A stretch of DNA of 64,000 nucleotides from Nitrosomonas sp. (GTDB taxonomy: Bacteria; Pseudomonadota; Gammaproteobacteria; Burkholderiales; Nitrosomonadaceae): contig JADKHF010000049.1 in NCBI GenBank assembly GCA_016721865.1, positions 7,695-71,694 on the forward strand. The letters are read 5' to 3'. Shown piece by piece: positions 1 through 9,488 of the stretch; the first letter of the stretch is position 1; every line of letters starts with the position of its first letter. The position numbers were made by a program, and so were the translations under genes. The notes beneath the pieces were generated by a model. It worked only from the letters and a program-made list of their open reading frames with translations. It ran no database searches and was not told where the DNA came from.

Positions 1-1433
1 CGGTTATAAACCCACTGCACCAGCGTATCCATTGCGGCACGGGATTGCCCGGCCTGATCGTGATTGACAAAAACACCACAACGACACGTCGCCCCATTTT
101 ATCCAGCAGATAGCCTGCCAGTGCGCGCACATTGTTTAATCCACCGGTTTTCATATGCGCCAGCCCTTTCACCGGAGTGTCGGTAAAACGATTCTTCAAG
201 GTTCCGTCCACTGCCGCAATTGGCAATGACGAAATAAATTCCGGCATAACCGGACTGTTAAAGGCCGCAAGCAAAAGCTGCCCCATGTGCCGGGCGCTGA
301 TCCGTTCCTTGCGTGACAACCCGGAGCCATTTTCCACCACCAGTTCCGGAAAGCTCAATTGCTTGTCAGCAAGCCAGCGCCGGATTGCTGCATCGGATTT
401 TTCCAATGTTGCCGGAGAATTATTGACAACCACCTCACCCGTGCCGAGTGTCAAATAGAGCTGACGCGCTGCGATATTGTTACTGAATTTATTGATGCCG
501 CGAATAATATCCGCCAATGGTGGGGATTGATAAATCTTTAACGGCGACAAGCCTTTTGGAGTCTGGCCCAAGATTACATCGCCACCAAACAAACCGCCCT
601 GCTGCACCCATAGGCGTTTGAACAAATCACGGGTATAGATCGCGCTGTCCTGCAAGCTCAACATATACGATTGTTTACCGCACTGCTTGAAAAACTTCCG
701 CTCAGAACAACAGTAAAATTATTTTTATCTTTCTTATCCGCAATTGCATCAATCGTCAGTAAATTGCGCCAATCTCCACATGCACCTTGCGTAAGCTTCA
801 AGTTATTCTGTACCTGCAAAGATTCCGGCAATGGGTCAACGACGACACGAACTGCGTTTTTTTCAGGCTGTGGAAACAGATGGATGGTGGATGTGCGGTA
901 ATTCACCAACAACGCTTCCGGAAGAATGTTGTAGGTGCGATAAGGCTGCCCGTCAAACTCACCCGGATCATCATTGGGAATAGCATAATGCGAATGATCC
1001 AGAACCAGATTGCCTTTAATTTCATGCAATCCAGTTTGACGCAAACGATGAATCAATAACCAGAAATTCTCCAGATCGAGCTTGGGATCACCGTACCTTT
1101 AATAATCAGGTCGCCATGTAAAACGCCCTCAGTAATTTTGCCATTGGCATACAACATGGTCGGCCAGGTATACGCAGGCCCGAGTAATTCCAGCCCGGCA
1201 TACGTCGTCAACAACTTCATCACCGAAGCAGGATTCATAGCAGACTCGGCATTGACCGCAACAATCGGCTGGCTTGCACCGGTTTCCTGAACGTACACCC
1301 CAATCGCCGATTCAGGAATGGCCAACTGTTGCAGTTTTTGTTTGACTACGAGTGGTAACTCATGGGCAAATACTGCAACCGGTAACGCAATGAGCAGGGC
1401 TGATACACCAAGATAGCGATAAATCCGGGACAT
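1..1433 (-). CDS. dacB: D-alanyl-D-alanine carboxypeptidase/endopeptidase (PBP4), partial and frameshifted
   Basis: Periplasmic penicillin-binding protein 4 family, which trims or cleaves peptidoglycan cross-links. The product begins with a signal peptide (MSRIYRYLGVSALLIALPV..AHA-type cleavage). All three catalytic motifs of the family are readable: SVMK (SxxK) within NPASVMKLLTTYAG, SNN (SxN) and KTG within HMKTGGLNNVRALAG. The frame breaks near 1090 and near 670; joining the pieces restores a continuous family sequence, so these are probably base-calling errors. The C-terminus lies beyond the left edge of the window. Confidence 0.85.
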
Positions 1434-1457
1434 TTTTCTGAATAGAACTCCAGGTTA

Positions 1458-1764
1458 TTATTTTTTGCCCCTGCACATCGCAAATCCATCATCCCATCCC
1501 ATGCGATATTGCCCATCCTTATCATAGCGATTGACGTCTTTAAACGCCCAACTCGTTCTTTTGGCCGTTTCACAGCCGTCGATGTAACCTTGCTGCGTAC
1601 TCTCCGGGTAACCGGTCAGATTATATTTAGGTTTTGCACTTTCAGGTAACGGACCGGCCGGGCGCTCAGGTTTTCTGGCGGGAAGCTGTTGTTTTCCGGC
1701 ACTCCGCTACACGCAGAAACCATTAACACGACAAGAATAAGAAAAACGATAAACGATAACGCAT
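1458..1764 (-). CDS. small secreted lipoprotein, frameshifted
   Basis: Two overlapping frames together give a product of about 100 residues. It has a hydrophobic start and a lipobox (LMVSAC), then a Pro-rich linker, then a C-terminal part reading GYIDGCETAKRTSWAF...GWDDGFAMCRGKK with two cysteines. The frame changes at least once, near 1650, and the best ATG (1764) is out of frame with the lipobox, so the exact start is unsettled. This looks like one of the short Gly-Cys lipoproteins of unknown function found beside envelope genes. It ends 25 bp from the dacB start on the same strand. Confidence 0.55.
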
Positions 1765-1805
1765 GAATAGGACCTCTGGTAATTGCCAAGGAATCTCTGA
1801 ATAGC

Positions 1806-1876
1806 TGTCATTTCGAGTATGGCGAGAAATCGATATTGATTGATTGTAGAAGATTCCTCACTACATTCGGAATGAC
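1806..1876. repeat. short dispersed inverted repeat, family A, copy 1
   Basis: A 71-bp unit beginning GTCATTTCGAG and ending CGGAATGAC. The ends are near-perfect inverted repeats (GTCATTYCGAR). It shares its layout and much of its sequence (GAGAAATC, TTCCTCACT, CATTCGGAATG) with 14035-14105. It sits between the lipoprotein gene and the 3' end of sucD. It has the size and structure of a non-coding miniature repeat. Confidence 0.6.
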
Positions 1877-1913
1877 TATTGTGGATTAATCAGAGATTTC
1901 CTAAAAGACTAAA

Positions 1914-2789
1914 CTATAAAACAGATTTCAATAACTTTCCCATTTCAGCCGGATTTCGGGTGACTTTAATGCCGCAGGATTCCATCACTTCCAGTTTTTC
2001 CTGTGCCGTCCCCTTGCCGCCTGAAATAATCGCCCCGGCATGCCCCATGCGCTTTCCGGGCGGGGCGGTCACGCCGGCAATAAATCCAACCACCGGTTTT
2101 CGCATATGATCTTTCACCCAGTGCGCACAATCCTCTTCGTCAGTTCCACCAATCTCTCCCACCATCAGCACGGCATCGGTTTCGTCATCGTCATTAAACA
2201 ATTGCAGGACGTCGAGGTGCTTTAAACCGTTCACAGGATCACCGCCGATGCCGATGCAGGTGGATTGCCCCAACCCCAGCGCCATGGTTGTGCTGACCGC
2301 CTCATGGGTCAATGTGCCCGAACGCGAAACTACGCCGATGCGGCCTTTTTTATGAATGTAGCCTGGCATGATGCCAATCTTGAGCTCATCCGGCGTGATG
2401 ATTCCCGGGCAATTCGGGCCGATCAGCCGGGTTTTCTTGCCTTGCATTTTGTAGCGCGTGCGAAGCATATCGCGCACCGGAATGCCTTCGGTGATGCAGA
2501 TCACCAGATCCAGCTCGGCCTCGACGGCTTCATCAATTGCCGCCGCGGCAAAAGGCGGTGGCACATAAATGACCGAAACGTTGGCGCCGGTTTGCTGTTT
2601 GGCTTCCTTGACCGTGGCATAAACCGGTATGCCTTCAAAATCCTCACCGGGTTTGCGCGGATTCACACCGGCGACAAAGCATTCCTTGCCGTTTACATAG
2701 TCGCGGCACATGCGGGTATGAAACTGCCCGGTTTTCCCGGTAATGCCCTGCGTCATCACGCGGCTGTTGCGATTAATCAGAATAGACAT
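1914..2789 (-). CDS. sucD: succinyl-CoA ligase [ADP-forming], alpha subunit
   Basis: Catalyses substrate-level phosphorylation in the citrate cycle (succinyl-CoA to succinate) together with SucC. The start MSILINRNSR at 2789 is chosen because an AAAGGAG site lies just upstream and because it gives 291 residues, the family length; a longer open frame upstream has no family match. Visible motifs are the CoA-binding GITGKTGQFHT segment, GPNCPGIITP, and the phosphohistidine loop MGHAGAII (His about residue 250). It follows sucC after 13 bp, so the two are co-transcribed. Confidence 0.97.
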   Translation of the reverse strand: MSILINRNSRVMTQGITGKTGQFHTRMCRDYVNGKECFVAGVNPRKPGEDFEGIPVYATVKEAKQQTGANVSVIYVPPPFAAAAIDEAVEAELDLVICITEGIPVRDMLRTRYKMQGKKTRLIGPNCPGIITPDELKIGIMPGYIHKKGRIGVVSRSGTLTHEAVSTTMALGLGQSTCIGIGGDPVNGLKHLDVLQLFNDDDETDAVLMVGEIGGTDEEDCAHWVKDHMRKPVVGFIAGVTAPPGKRMGHAGAIISGGKGTAQEKLEVMESCGIKVTRNPAEMGKLLKSVL

Positions 2790-2802
2790 GGCACGACTCC
2801 TT

Positions 2803-3999
2803 TTACTGCCTGACACTGACAACCTCACGACGATGACTTGGTTTAGCCGCGCTGACCGCTTTCTGCGCCGCATCGGCCATGTTTTCCGCCGAAATGATCG
2901 TCAAACCGGAATCGGCAAGAATCTTTTTCCCGAGATCCACATTAGTGCCTTCCAGGCGCACCACCAGCGGCACTGTCAACTGCACCTCGCGCGCAGCAGC
3001 CACTACACCTTGCGCGATCACATCGCATTTCATGATGCCGCCGAAAATATTCACCAGAATCGCTTGCAACTTGGGATTACGTAGCATCAACTTAAACGCC
3101 TCGGTCACCTTCTCCGCCGTCGCACCGCCGCCAACATCAAGAAAATTTGCGGGATTTCCGCCATACAGTTTAATAATATCCATCGTTGCCATCGCCAGCC
3201 CCGCGCCATTCACCAGACAGCCGATATTGCCGTCCAATGGAATGTATGACAATTCGTGTTTGGATGCCTCGATCTCAACCGGGTCTTCCTCATCCAGATC
3301 GCGCAACGCGACAATCTCGGGATGGCGAAATAGTGCGTTGTCATCAAAATTCATTTTGGCATCGAGCGCGATCACCTGTTTTTCAGCGGTCAGTGTCAAA
3401 GGATTGATCTCCAGCAATGACGAATCGGTGTCATCAAAAGCCTGATATAGACCTTGCAACAACGTGACCGCTTGCGGCACACTTTGCGCAGGAATACCGA
3501 TTTTTAATGCAACTTCCTCGGCTTGCTGCTGACTGAGTCCCGCAATCGGATCAATAAACACTTTGTGAATCTTTTCCGGTGTTTCAGCCGCGACTTTTTC
3601 GATTTCCATGCCGCCTTCCGAGCTCGCCATCATACACACGCGCTGACGGCCACGATCCACCACCATGCCGACATAGAATTCTTTCTCGATAGAAACGCCC
3701 TGTTCGATAAAAATCCGATGCACCACTTGCCCTTCCGGGCCGGTCTGATGCGTCACTAACCGCATGCCCAAAATCTCCCCCGCACGTTGCCGCACCTCAT
3801 CCAACGACCTGGCCACTTTCACCCCGCCGCCCTTACCGCGCCCACCGGCATAAATCTGCGCCTTCACCGCCCACACCTCGCCGCCCAATTGCTGCGCAGC
3901 GCTCACGGCTTCGTCAACACTGAAACAAGCAATGCCTTTCGGCGTAACAACCCCATATTTCCGCAAAATCTCTTTTGCTTGATACTCGTGAATTTTCAT
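2803..3999 (-). CDS. sucC: succinyl-CoA ligase [ADP-forming], beta subunit
   Basis: ATP-grasp subunit that carries nucleotide and succinate binding. The start MKIHEYQAKEIL at 3999 matches the conserved N-terminus of the family and has GGAGTTAC upstream. The 398-residue product shows KAQIYAGGRGKGGGVK (nucleotide-binding loop), LEINPL and the C-terminal VNIFGGIMKCDVIAQGV CoA-ligase segment. It is first in the sucCD operon. Length is slightly above the usual 386-390 because of an extended C-terminus (SHRREVVSVRQ). Confidence 0.97.
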   Translation of the reverse strand: MKIHEYQAKEILRKYGVVTPKGIACFSVDEAVSAAQQLGGEVWAVKAQIYAGGRGKGGGVKVARSLDEVRQRAGEILGMRLVTHQTGPEGQVVHRIFIEQGVSIEKEFYVGMVVDRGRQRVCMMASSEGGMEIEKVAAETPEKIHKVFIDPIAGLSQQQAEEVALKIGIPAQSVPQAVTLLQGLYQAFDDTDSSLLEINPLTLTAEKQVIALDAKMNFDDNALFRHPEIVALRDLDEEDPVEIEASKHELSYIPLDGNIGCLVNGAGLAMATMDIIKLYGGNPANFLDVGGGATAEKVTEAFKLMLRNPKLQAILVNIFGGIMKCDVIAQGVVAAAREVQLTVPLVVRLEGTNVDLGKKILADSGLTIISAENMADAAQKAVSAAKPSHRREVVSVRQ

Positions 4000-4035
4000 T
4001 GGCGTAACTCCATTTTTATGGCTTCCGGTTTTAAT

Positions 4036-4104
4036 GTAGGGTGTATAAGTGAAGCGCATTACACCGGATGTTTTTCATTCGGCACAATATTGATTGCGCC
4101 CTAC
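4036..4104. repeat. short dispersed inverted repeat, family B, copy 1
   Basis: A 69-bp unit bounded by GTAGGGTG and CGCCCTAC. It contains AAGCGCATTACACCGG and TTCATTCGGCACAATATTGATTGCGCC. The reverse complement matches 48279-48348 along its length. It lies just upstream of sucC and could be transcribed in the sucC leader. Confidence 0.65.
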
Positions 4105-4276
4105 CGGGCTAACGCTTGAATTCACCGACCTGCGCTGATTCTAGCGCAGGTCCGGTGGAATGATTTGTTGAACGAAGCCGCTATCGCGGAGAAACACCCC
4201 TCAGCAACCAGTTTTAATAACATAATTCATCCTCACCCCGAAGGGATTTTTGTACTTTACCAGAGGATGAATCGTA

Positions 4277-5401
4277 ATGACATCAGAATTTCCAGCGCAA
4301 TTTGCGTGCAATTATCAATGTCTGCTCAATCAGTTGAAGTTGCACAGGATACAACCAAAAACCATCGCACTGTATTCACACGGCGTACGTCGAGCCGGGG
4401 AATATTTTGATTATCGGATTGATGATTTGACCCGGCTTCAGTTAACCGATTATTTCGTCCATATCATCGATTCACTCTCCTGGAGTTCGCTCAAACATGA
4501 CCTGTACGGGCTGAAGTTTTATTACGCCCAAGTATTGAATAAACCCTGGCCGGGCGCGGATCTGGTCAAACCGCCCAAGTCACACACACTGCCGGATATT
4601 ATTACCGTGCCACAGGCCCAACAGATATTCATGACCACGTGGGCGCTTAATTATCGCGTGTTTTTCTTTACCCTGTACAGCCTGGGTTTACGGCTGGGTG
4701 AAGGCTTGCGTTTGCAAATCGGGGATATTGATGCGGACCGGATGCGGGTGCAAGTGCGAAACGCCAAAGGCAATCGAGACCGCTTTGTCCCGTTGCCGGA
4801 GAACACCTTGCAGATATTGCGCCGTTTCTGGCAGACCCACCGCAACCCCGCATTGCTCTTCCCTAACCGTAAGTGCGGACTCAAAAAGCCCACCTGGCCA
4901 CCACCCGCTGGATCGTGGTGGCATCCAGACCTACTTGCGCCAGGTCACCCGCGATTGCGGTTTAAAAGAATTACGCCACACAGTTTGCGCCATTCCTATG
5001 CCACCCACCTGATCGAAGCAGGCGTCGACCTGCTGGAAGTGCAAAGAATCCTCGGGCATCAATCCATCCTCACCACCATCCGTTACACCCACCTCACCGA
5101 CCATACCAAAGATAATGCCGCAGACCGCATCAATGCGCTGATAGGTCAGATATCAATCGGCTGGGGGCAAAGCTATCTGCCGCACTCCTGTGGACATCGC
5201 CATTGCCCGCACTGCCAGGCGCACGAGTCGCAACGCTGGATAGACCAGCAGTTGCAAAAGCTGATTCCCGGCAATTACTTCATGGTGACGTTCACCTTGC
5301 CCGCCCAGTTCCGTAAGCTTGCCTGGCAGCATCAGCGCGTGATGTATGACTTGATCACCCGCAGTGCGTGGGGAGACCGTCAGCACCTTCAGCCGGAATG
5401 A
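4277..5401 (+). CDS. tyrosine recombinase fused in frame to the zinc-finger part of the IS91 transposase
   Basis: The N-terminal part is a phage-integrase-type recombinase: a SAM-like arm-binding region (about residues 1-90), then catalytic Arg in GLRLGEGLRL, HSLRHSYATHLIEAG (HxxR), LGHQSI and the tyrosine in TIRYTHL. Around residues 205-230 the sequence reads out of frame relative to the other copies and then recovers. After QISIGWG the product continues directly into QSYLPHSCGHRHCPHCQ, the zinc-binding module of the transposase, because of a 159-bp deletion that keeps frame. The fusion then runs out of frame and stops. Confidence 0.75.
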   Translation: MTSEFPAQFACNYQCLLNQLKLHRIQPKTIALYSHGVRRAGEYFDYRIDDLTRLQLTDYFVHIIDSLSWSSLKHDLYGLKFYYAQVLNKPWPGADLVKPPKSHTLPDIITVPQAQQIFMTTWALNYRVFFFTLYSLGLRLGEGLRLQIGDIDADRMRVQVRNAKGNRDRFVPLPENTLQILRRFWQTHRNPALLFPNRKCGLKKPTWPPPAGSWWHPDLLAPGHPRLRFKRITPHSLRHSYATHLIEAGVDLLEVQRILGHQSILTTIRYTHLTDHTKDNAADRINALIGQISIGWGQSYLPHSCGHRHCPHCQAHESQRWIDQQLQKLIPGNYFMVTFTLPAQFRKLAWQHQRVMYDLITRSAWGDRQHLQPE

Positions 5402-6182
5402 CAGAAAACTGCGCGGCACCACGGGTGCTGTAACGGTGCTGCACACCCCACAACCGCCAGCTGGATTATCACCCGCATGTACACTTGGTGATGCCATCCG
5501 CCGCGTTCGACAACAAATGGCGTCTGTGGCGCAATAAAGACGGAGGTTATCTGTTTGACCACAAAGCGCTGGCGAGAGTGTTCCGGGCCAAAATGCTGGC
5601 GGGCATCAAACAGGCGGGATTAAAACTGCCCAGGCAATATCCAGAAAAATGGGTGGTGGATTGCAAAGCGGTGGGTTCGGGCAGAAGGCATTGGTGTATC
5701 TGGGACGGTATTTGTATCGCGGGGTATTGCCCGAGAAGAACATCGTTGCAAACCGCGATGGCAACGTCGTTCCGCTACCAGAACAGCGAAACCCGCAAGA
5801 TGGAAACCCGCACTCTCAGCGGCGTGGCATTCCTGCGCCTGATCCTGCAACACATTTTGCCCAAAGGTTATCGCCGCGCCCGCAACTTCGGCTTTCTGCA
5901 TCCCAACAGCAAACTGATCCCACTGGTGCAACTGATCAAACGTGTCGTGCTCCCCCACCGCAACCACGCCCGGTGATACGATGCAAATGTTGTGGCGGGG
6001 TGATGAAGATTGTCCGTACCCGTATCAAAATATTCACCCACCGATTACGGACTCTTGCGTCAAACAGGAGATGGCCACGTAACGCAACACACACCGTCAA
6101 CCTGCCGGACTCGGCAGGCACGGGCACCTCGCCCTGCAAAAGGGTGAAATCAGGTGAAAACGCATCAAGAATGGCAGGTTGA
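5402..6182 (+). pseudogene. IS91-family Y2 transposase, remainder of the copy-1 gene
   Basis: Continuation of the rolling-circle transposase. The HUH motif region (DYHPHVHLVMP in copy 3) is damaged here. Downstream the frame gives MPSAAFDNKWRLWRNKDGGY, then after another shift VYLGRYLYRGVLPEKN, which holds the catalytic-tyrosine region, and a terminal zinc ribbon CKCCGGVMKIVRTRI. At least three frame changes make it non-functional as written. The same coding region is nearly intact at 36277-37348. Confidence 0.75.
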
Positions 6183-6324
6183 GCAGAATAAGTTGCCGCA
6201 ATGGCAACTTTTAAAGTGGGATTTGGGGTATGACGTGCATAGGACCCGATGCCACCGCACCGATCAGAGAGATATTTCCATAACAAGCAGGATCCATGGC
6301 AGCGGCTTGTCCAACAAACGGTTC

Positions 6325-6354
6325 AGATTGTGGCTCGCTTCGCGATCACAATCT
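6325..6354. other. terminal hairpin of the IS91-like element, transposase-distal end
   Basis: AGATTGTG and CACAATCT form an 8-bp stem around GCTCGCTTCGCGAT. It lies 13 bp inside the conserved element end and is repeated in copy 2 (about 19675-19703) and copy 3 (about 35998-36027). A subterminal hairpin at the end beyond the transposase stop is where IS91-family elements carry their replication origin (oriIS). That function is inferred from position. Confidence 0.6.
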
Positions 6355-6365
6355 AACCTTACTCG

Positions 6366-7325
6366 TTAGCCTTCATACCCAAGCCCACCTAGGTATGAAG
6401 GTATCATCATCAAAGATTGCACTCTTTCTTTTTCCTTATCTGTTAGATGTCTGCATACGAACGGATAGATATTTAGCAAAAATTCTTTTAACTGATTGAA
6501 GGCTTCGTCAGAGTAAATGGTTCCGCGATGCAATTCATTGAGGATCGAGATCGCCCACTTGATAAATACAGTTGGCATCATCACGTCTGCGATATCTTCC
6601 CATCCATCTGTTAATCCTTTTGCTTTTGACCGTATATTTTGCGATAGAGCTCGGTCACAATTACCTCTGCATGTCCAGAAAATATGCTCGAAGTACTCTG
6701 GCTCGTTTTCGTAATCCGTTCTTATTCGTTGCCAGAGTGTAATTACGCCTTTGTCGTCTTTATCTAGAAGTTCTTTGCTACAAACCTTGCATTTCAACGA
6801 AGGCTCATCGGCGAAAATTTTTGCTGGCTCAGGGTTGTTCGTTTTCCATGCTGCTAGTGATATTGGGAAGTAGCGCTCAGCAACCTCTAATCCCCGGGCC
6901 GAATGAAGCAGCTCCTTTTCAATTCTTTCCCTATCATAAATCTGGAATTCAATACGATCCTTAATTCCTTCAAGAACGCCAGAAAGACCACTGCTGGAGA
7001 GCGTTGAGTAGAAGCCAATAAACCCACAGCATTTCTTTGATGAAACCCGATCTAAAATGTTTCCATCATCCGTCGGACTAACTGAGCTACCACTGTGCGC
7101 CTTGTGCTTACAACTCACAAGCCAACGGACAACTGTTTCGCCGCCGACTCCGGTCCTTTTCTTTTCAACGATAAGGTCTGCCCCACCATCTGCTCCTCTA
7201 TCAGGGTGCGAGATGATTTTGTATCCCATGAAGGACAGAAAATCACGAGCAAATAACTCGAATGTGTCTTGGAGGCCTGTTGCTTTGTGGGCTTCAGGAA
7301 TTTCTTTGAAATCTAAAACTGGCAT
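6366..7325 (-). CDS. restriction-endonuclease-like protein (PD-(D/E)xK, Mrr-like), probably 3'-truncated
   Basis: 319 residues. The N-terminal third has the layout of Mrr-type nuclease cores: FELFARDFLSFMGY, then RGADGGADLIV (catalytic Asp), then VRWLVSCKHKA (the (D/E)xK strand, here CKHK). A second half carries CKVCSKEL and FWTCRGNC, which could bind zinc. The stop codon is formed where the host sequence meets the IS91 end (T from the host, AA from the element), so the real C-terminus was probably lost. The target DNA is unknown. The start at 7325 has no strong ribosome site. Confidence 0.65.
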   Translation of the reverse strand: MPVLDFKEIPEAHKATGLQDTFELFARDFLSFMGYKIISHPDRGADGGADLIVEKKRTGVGGETVVRWLVSCKHKAHSGSSVSPTDDGNILDRVSSKKCCGFIGFYSTLSSSGLSGVLEGIKDRIEFQIYDRERIEKELLHSARGLEVAERYFPISLAAWKTNNPEPAKIFADEPSLKCKVCSKELLDKDDKGVITLWQRIRTDYENEPEYFEHIFWTCRGNCDRALSQNIRSKAKGLTDGWEDIADVMMPTVFIKWAISILNELHRGTIYSDEAFNQLKEFLLNIYPFVCRHLTDKEKERVQSLMMIPSYLGGLGYEG

Positions 7326-7502
7326 TTTTTACAATTCCCATAAAGGGCTAACGTAATATATATGACATAATGTGTCCAATAATCGCAGGCTGAAGTCTTA
7401 TAATCTGTATCAACATAAATTATCCTATTGTTAATAGAACGTAAGCCTAAAAATAGCCAGACAATTCATGTCATCAAATGAGACATCTCGGAATACTAAC
7501 AT

Positions 7503-7727
7503 TTAGCACTCGGTCTGCCATGAGATATCGATTTTCCTATGTTGAAAAACACAATCTCTTAAATACAAATTGATAAGACTTTGATAAGGCACCCTTGTCT
7601 CGTCGGCCATCTTTTTAAAATAACCAATAACATCCTCACTGAGGCACATCGTCACAGACTTCTTGAGTTTGGCAGCATAAGGATTTTTACGCGACTTCAT
7701 TTTTGACAGATCATATTCCGCTTTCAT
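7503..7727 (-). CDS. BrnA/CopG-type antitoxin, no partner toxin visible
   Basis: 74 residues starting MKAEYDLSKMKSRKNPYA, followed by a ribbon-helix-helix DNA-binding core (KKSVTMCLSEDVIGYFKKMA..VPYQSLINLYLRDC). This is the pattern of antitoxins that repress their own operon and neutralise a small toxin. The ATG overlaps the stop of the MutS-like gene as ATGA, so translation should be coupled to it. No toxin-sized frame lies in the 175 bp after it or upstream, so its partner is either lost or the MutS-like gene itself. Confidence 0.7.
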   Translation of the reverse strand: MKAEYDLSKMKSRKNPYAAKLKKSVTMCLSEDVIGYFKKMADETRVPYQSLINLYLRDCVFQHRKIDISWQTEC

Positions 7728-9394
7728 GATATACCACCCTGCCGCTCCAAATGCGCCTCAACATCCTTCTGACTAAACCCAATCGCACTGGCAACACGAT
7801 CGGCATGACTGACTTTGGAGATGCCTGCGATCAGCCGGTGCGTCGGGCCTTGCGGCATGAATTCGACTTGTAAATACCGTCCTATGCCGTCTTTTTGCAG
7901 CAGCTCGCACAATTCGTGGTTATGCGTGACCAGCAAGGTGCTGGCGCCGAGTTTATGAAATCCTTTCAGGATGTATTCTGAAATCGTCATTTTTTCTTCA
8001 AACGTCGTGCCTTCGGATAATTCGTCGAGTACCACCAGGCTGCGCGGGGTGGCGTTGAAGAAAATTTCGCGCGTGCGCTGAAGTTCATGGCCGAAACGTC
8101 CCATCGCGGCGCTGAGTTGGCCGGGGTCGGGGACTTGGTAATAGATATGTTCGGCCGGAACCAGTTGCCCTTGCGTGGCGGGAATGTAGCAGCCGATTTG
8201 CCCGAGTAATTGGATTTGCGCGATGGTTTTGCAATACGCCGTTTTACCGCCGCTGTTCGGGCCGGTAATGATCAGCACGCGGCCTGCCAGATCCAGGTGA
8301 ATATCGTTCGGCACATAATCCGGCATGTTCTTAATCAGCAGCGGATTCCTCGCCTGACTGACGGTCAGCCGGTGCTGCTTGTCATCGAGAATTTCCGGCA
8401 ATACTTTGTCTCCGGCACACGCTTGCCCATAGCGGACAAAAGACAGCAATTCATCGAGCAATCCCAATGCTTCGATCGCCTTGGCCAATTCCGGGCTTTC
8501 ACGGAATTGTTTGCGCAACGGATAAATGATCGAATCGCGGTCGGATACACCAATCGCCAGCAGAACAATAGGAAACACCGGCAAAGTGAGCGCCAGGATA
8601 CCGTAAAAGAGATACGAAGTGCCCAATGCTGGCATCAAAATTTCCATGAAAAACAGAAGGCCATATCCGGCGGCAAGGGTAAGCAGCATCGGCATAAGCT
8701 TAAACAGCGAAGGCCGGAAGCGCGAATACAGGTCAAAACTGGATTTTTCTTTTTTGGATTTGAATTTTCCGCCCAAGGAATAAACCGGGCCTTGCATCAG
8801 CGCAAATGTGCGCGATTGGCCGAAATCATAGATCGCATCGAGCAGTGTGTTTAAATAAGCGGATTGCAGGCGTGGCAGTTTCTCGACTTTCTCAACCAGA
8901 TCGACGGCAAACTGCGTGCCGTCTTGATATTGCCGGTAGCCGTAACCGCCAAACTCCAGTTTATCAGAACGCGAGCTCGGTTCGTCGGTCGCCAGGCCAC
9001 CGGAAAATTCACCGTATAACAGGTGCTTCAGCGATTTCTCACCGGATGCGATTTTCCCGACAAAATTAGCCATTGCGTCATAAAGCGCCGGGTTCGATTC
9101 TATTTCACGCAAAGCAATCTGTTTCTGCTGTAATACCTGCGCATTCTGATCCGGACGGGCAATGGATCGATACAACGCCAGGCGGCCAGCCTCGGTTTTC
9201 GTTTGATCAATCGTGCGAAACAGCGCTTCGGCTTCTATCGCCTCAAACGTTTTCGGGTCTAGTGCTTCATAATCCGTCTCGGTTGGACGAATATCTTCCA
9301 TGCTTGCGGGCCGATCGGAATCGGATAAGATGAATTTTTTGCGCCAAATATCAATCATACGGTAGTCTATTTCAAGGTTTTTGTGAGTTGCCAT
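7724..9394 (-). CDS. MutS-like ATPase with two predicted membrane segments
   Basis: The C-terminal 180 residues are a MutS domain V ATPase: Walker A GPNSGGKTAYCK (about residue 379), Q-loop region, the ABC-like ELQRTREI segment, Walker B RSLVVLDELSEGT (about 452) and the switch histidine in LLVTHNHELCELL. The N-terminal 230 residues resemble the MutS core/lever (RTIDQTKTEAGRLALYRSI). Between them, at about 235-290, lie two long hydrophobic stretches that should span the membrane. There is no mismatch-recognition domain, so a role in mismatch repair is unlikely. ATG 9394 is preferred over the TTG just before it. Confidence 0.75.
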   Translation of the reverse strand: MATHKNLEIDYRMIDIWRKKFILSDSDRPASMEDIRPTETDYEALDPKTFEAIEAEALFRTIDQTKTEAGRLALYRSIARPDQNAQVLQQKQIALREIESNPALYDAMANFVGKIASGEKSLKHLLYGEFSGGLATDEPSSRSDKLEFGGYGYRQYQDGTQFAVDLVEKVEKLPRLQSAYLNTLLDAIYDFGQSRTFALMQGPVYSLGGKFKSKKEKSSFDLYSRFRPSLFKLMPMLLTLAAGYGLLFFMEILMPALGTSYLFYGILALTLPVFPIVLLAIGVSDRDSIIYPLRKQFRESPELAKAIEALGLLDELLSFVRYGQACAGDKVLPEILDDKQHRLTVSQARNPLLIKNMPDYVPNDIHLDLAGRVLIITGPNSGGKTAYCKTIAQIQLLGQIGCYIPATQGQLVPAEHIYYQVPDPGQLSAAMGRFGHELQRTREIFFNATPRSLVVLDELSEGTTFEEKMTISEYILKGFHKLGASTLLVTHNHELCELLQKDGIGRYLQVEFMPQGPTHRLIAGISKVSHADRVASAIGFSQKDVEAHLERQGGIS

Positions 9395-9488
9395 CAAGCG
9401 GCTTTCAATGAACGTGTAAAATACGCAGTTTTAGAACGAAATACAACCCAATGTCACCCTATTTCATACTGACTTCGCATACCTGATA

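Larger units (their letters stand above)
4167..6367 (+). mobile_element. IS91-like element with tyrosine recombinase, copy 1 (internal deletion)
   Basis: The left end (GTTGAACGAAGCCGC) matches the outer end of copy 2, and the right end (AACCTTACTCGTT) is shared by all three copies. Inside are a tyrosine recombinase gene and a Y2/HUH transposase gene in tandem. Compared with copy 3, a 159-bp stretch spanning the recombinase-transposase junction is missing. An imperfect inverted repeat (TTCATCCTC/GAGGATGAA) lies near the left end. No target duplication is seen, as expected for rolling-circle-type IS91 elements. Confidence 0.85.

Noticed and set aside
2265..3445. Long plus-strand frames opposite sucC and sucD
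   Set aside because: They are antisense to genes with full family motifs, have no ribosome sites, and follow from the codon bias of the real genes.
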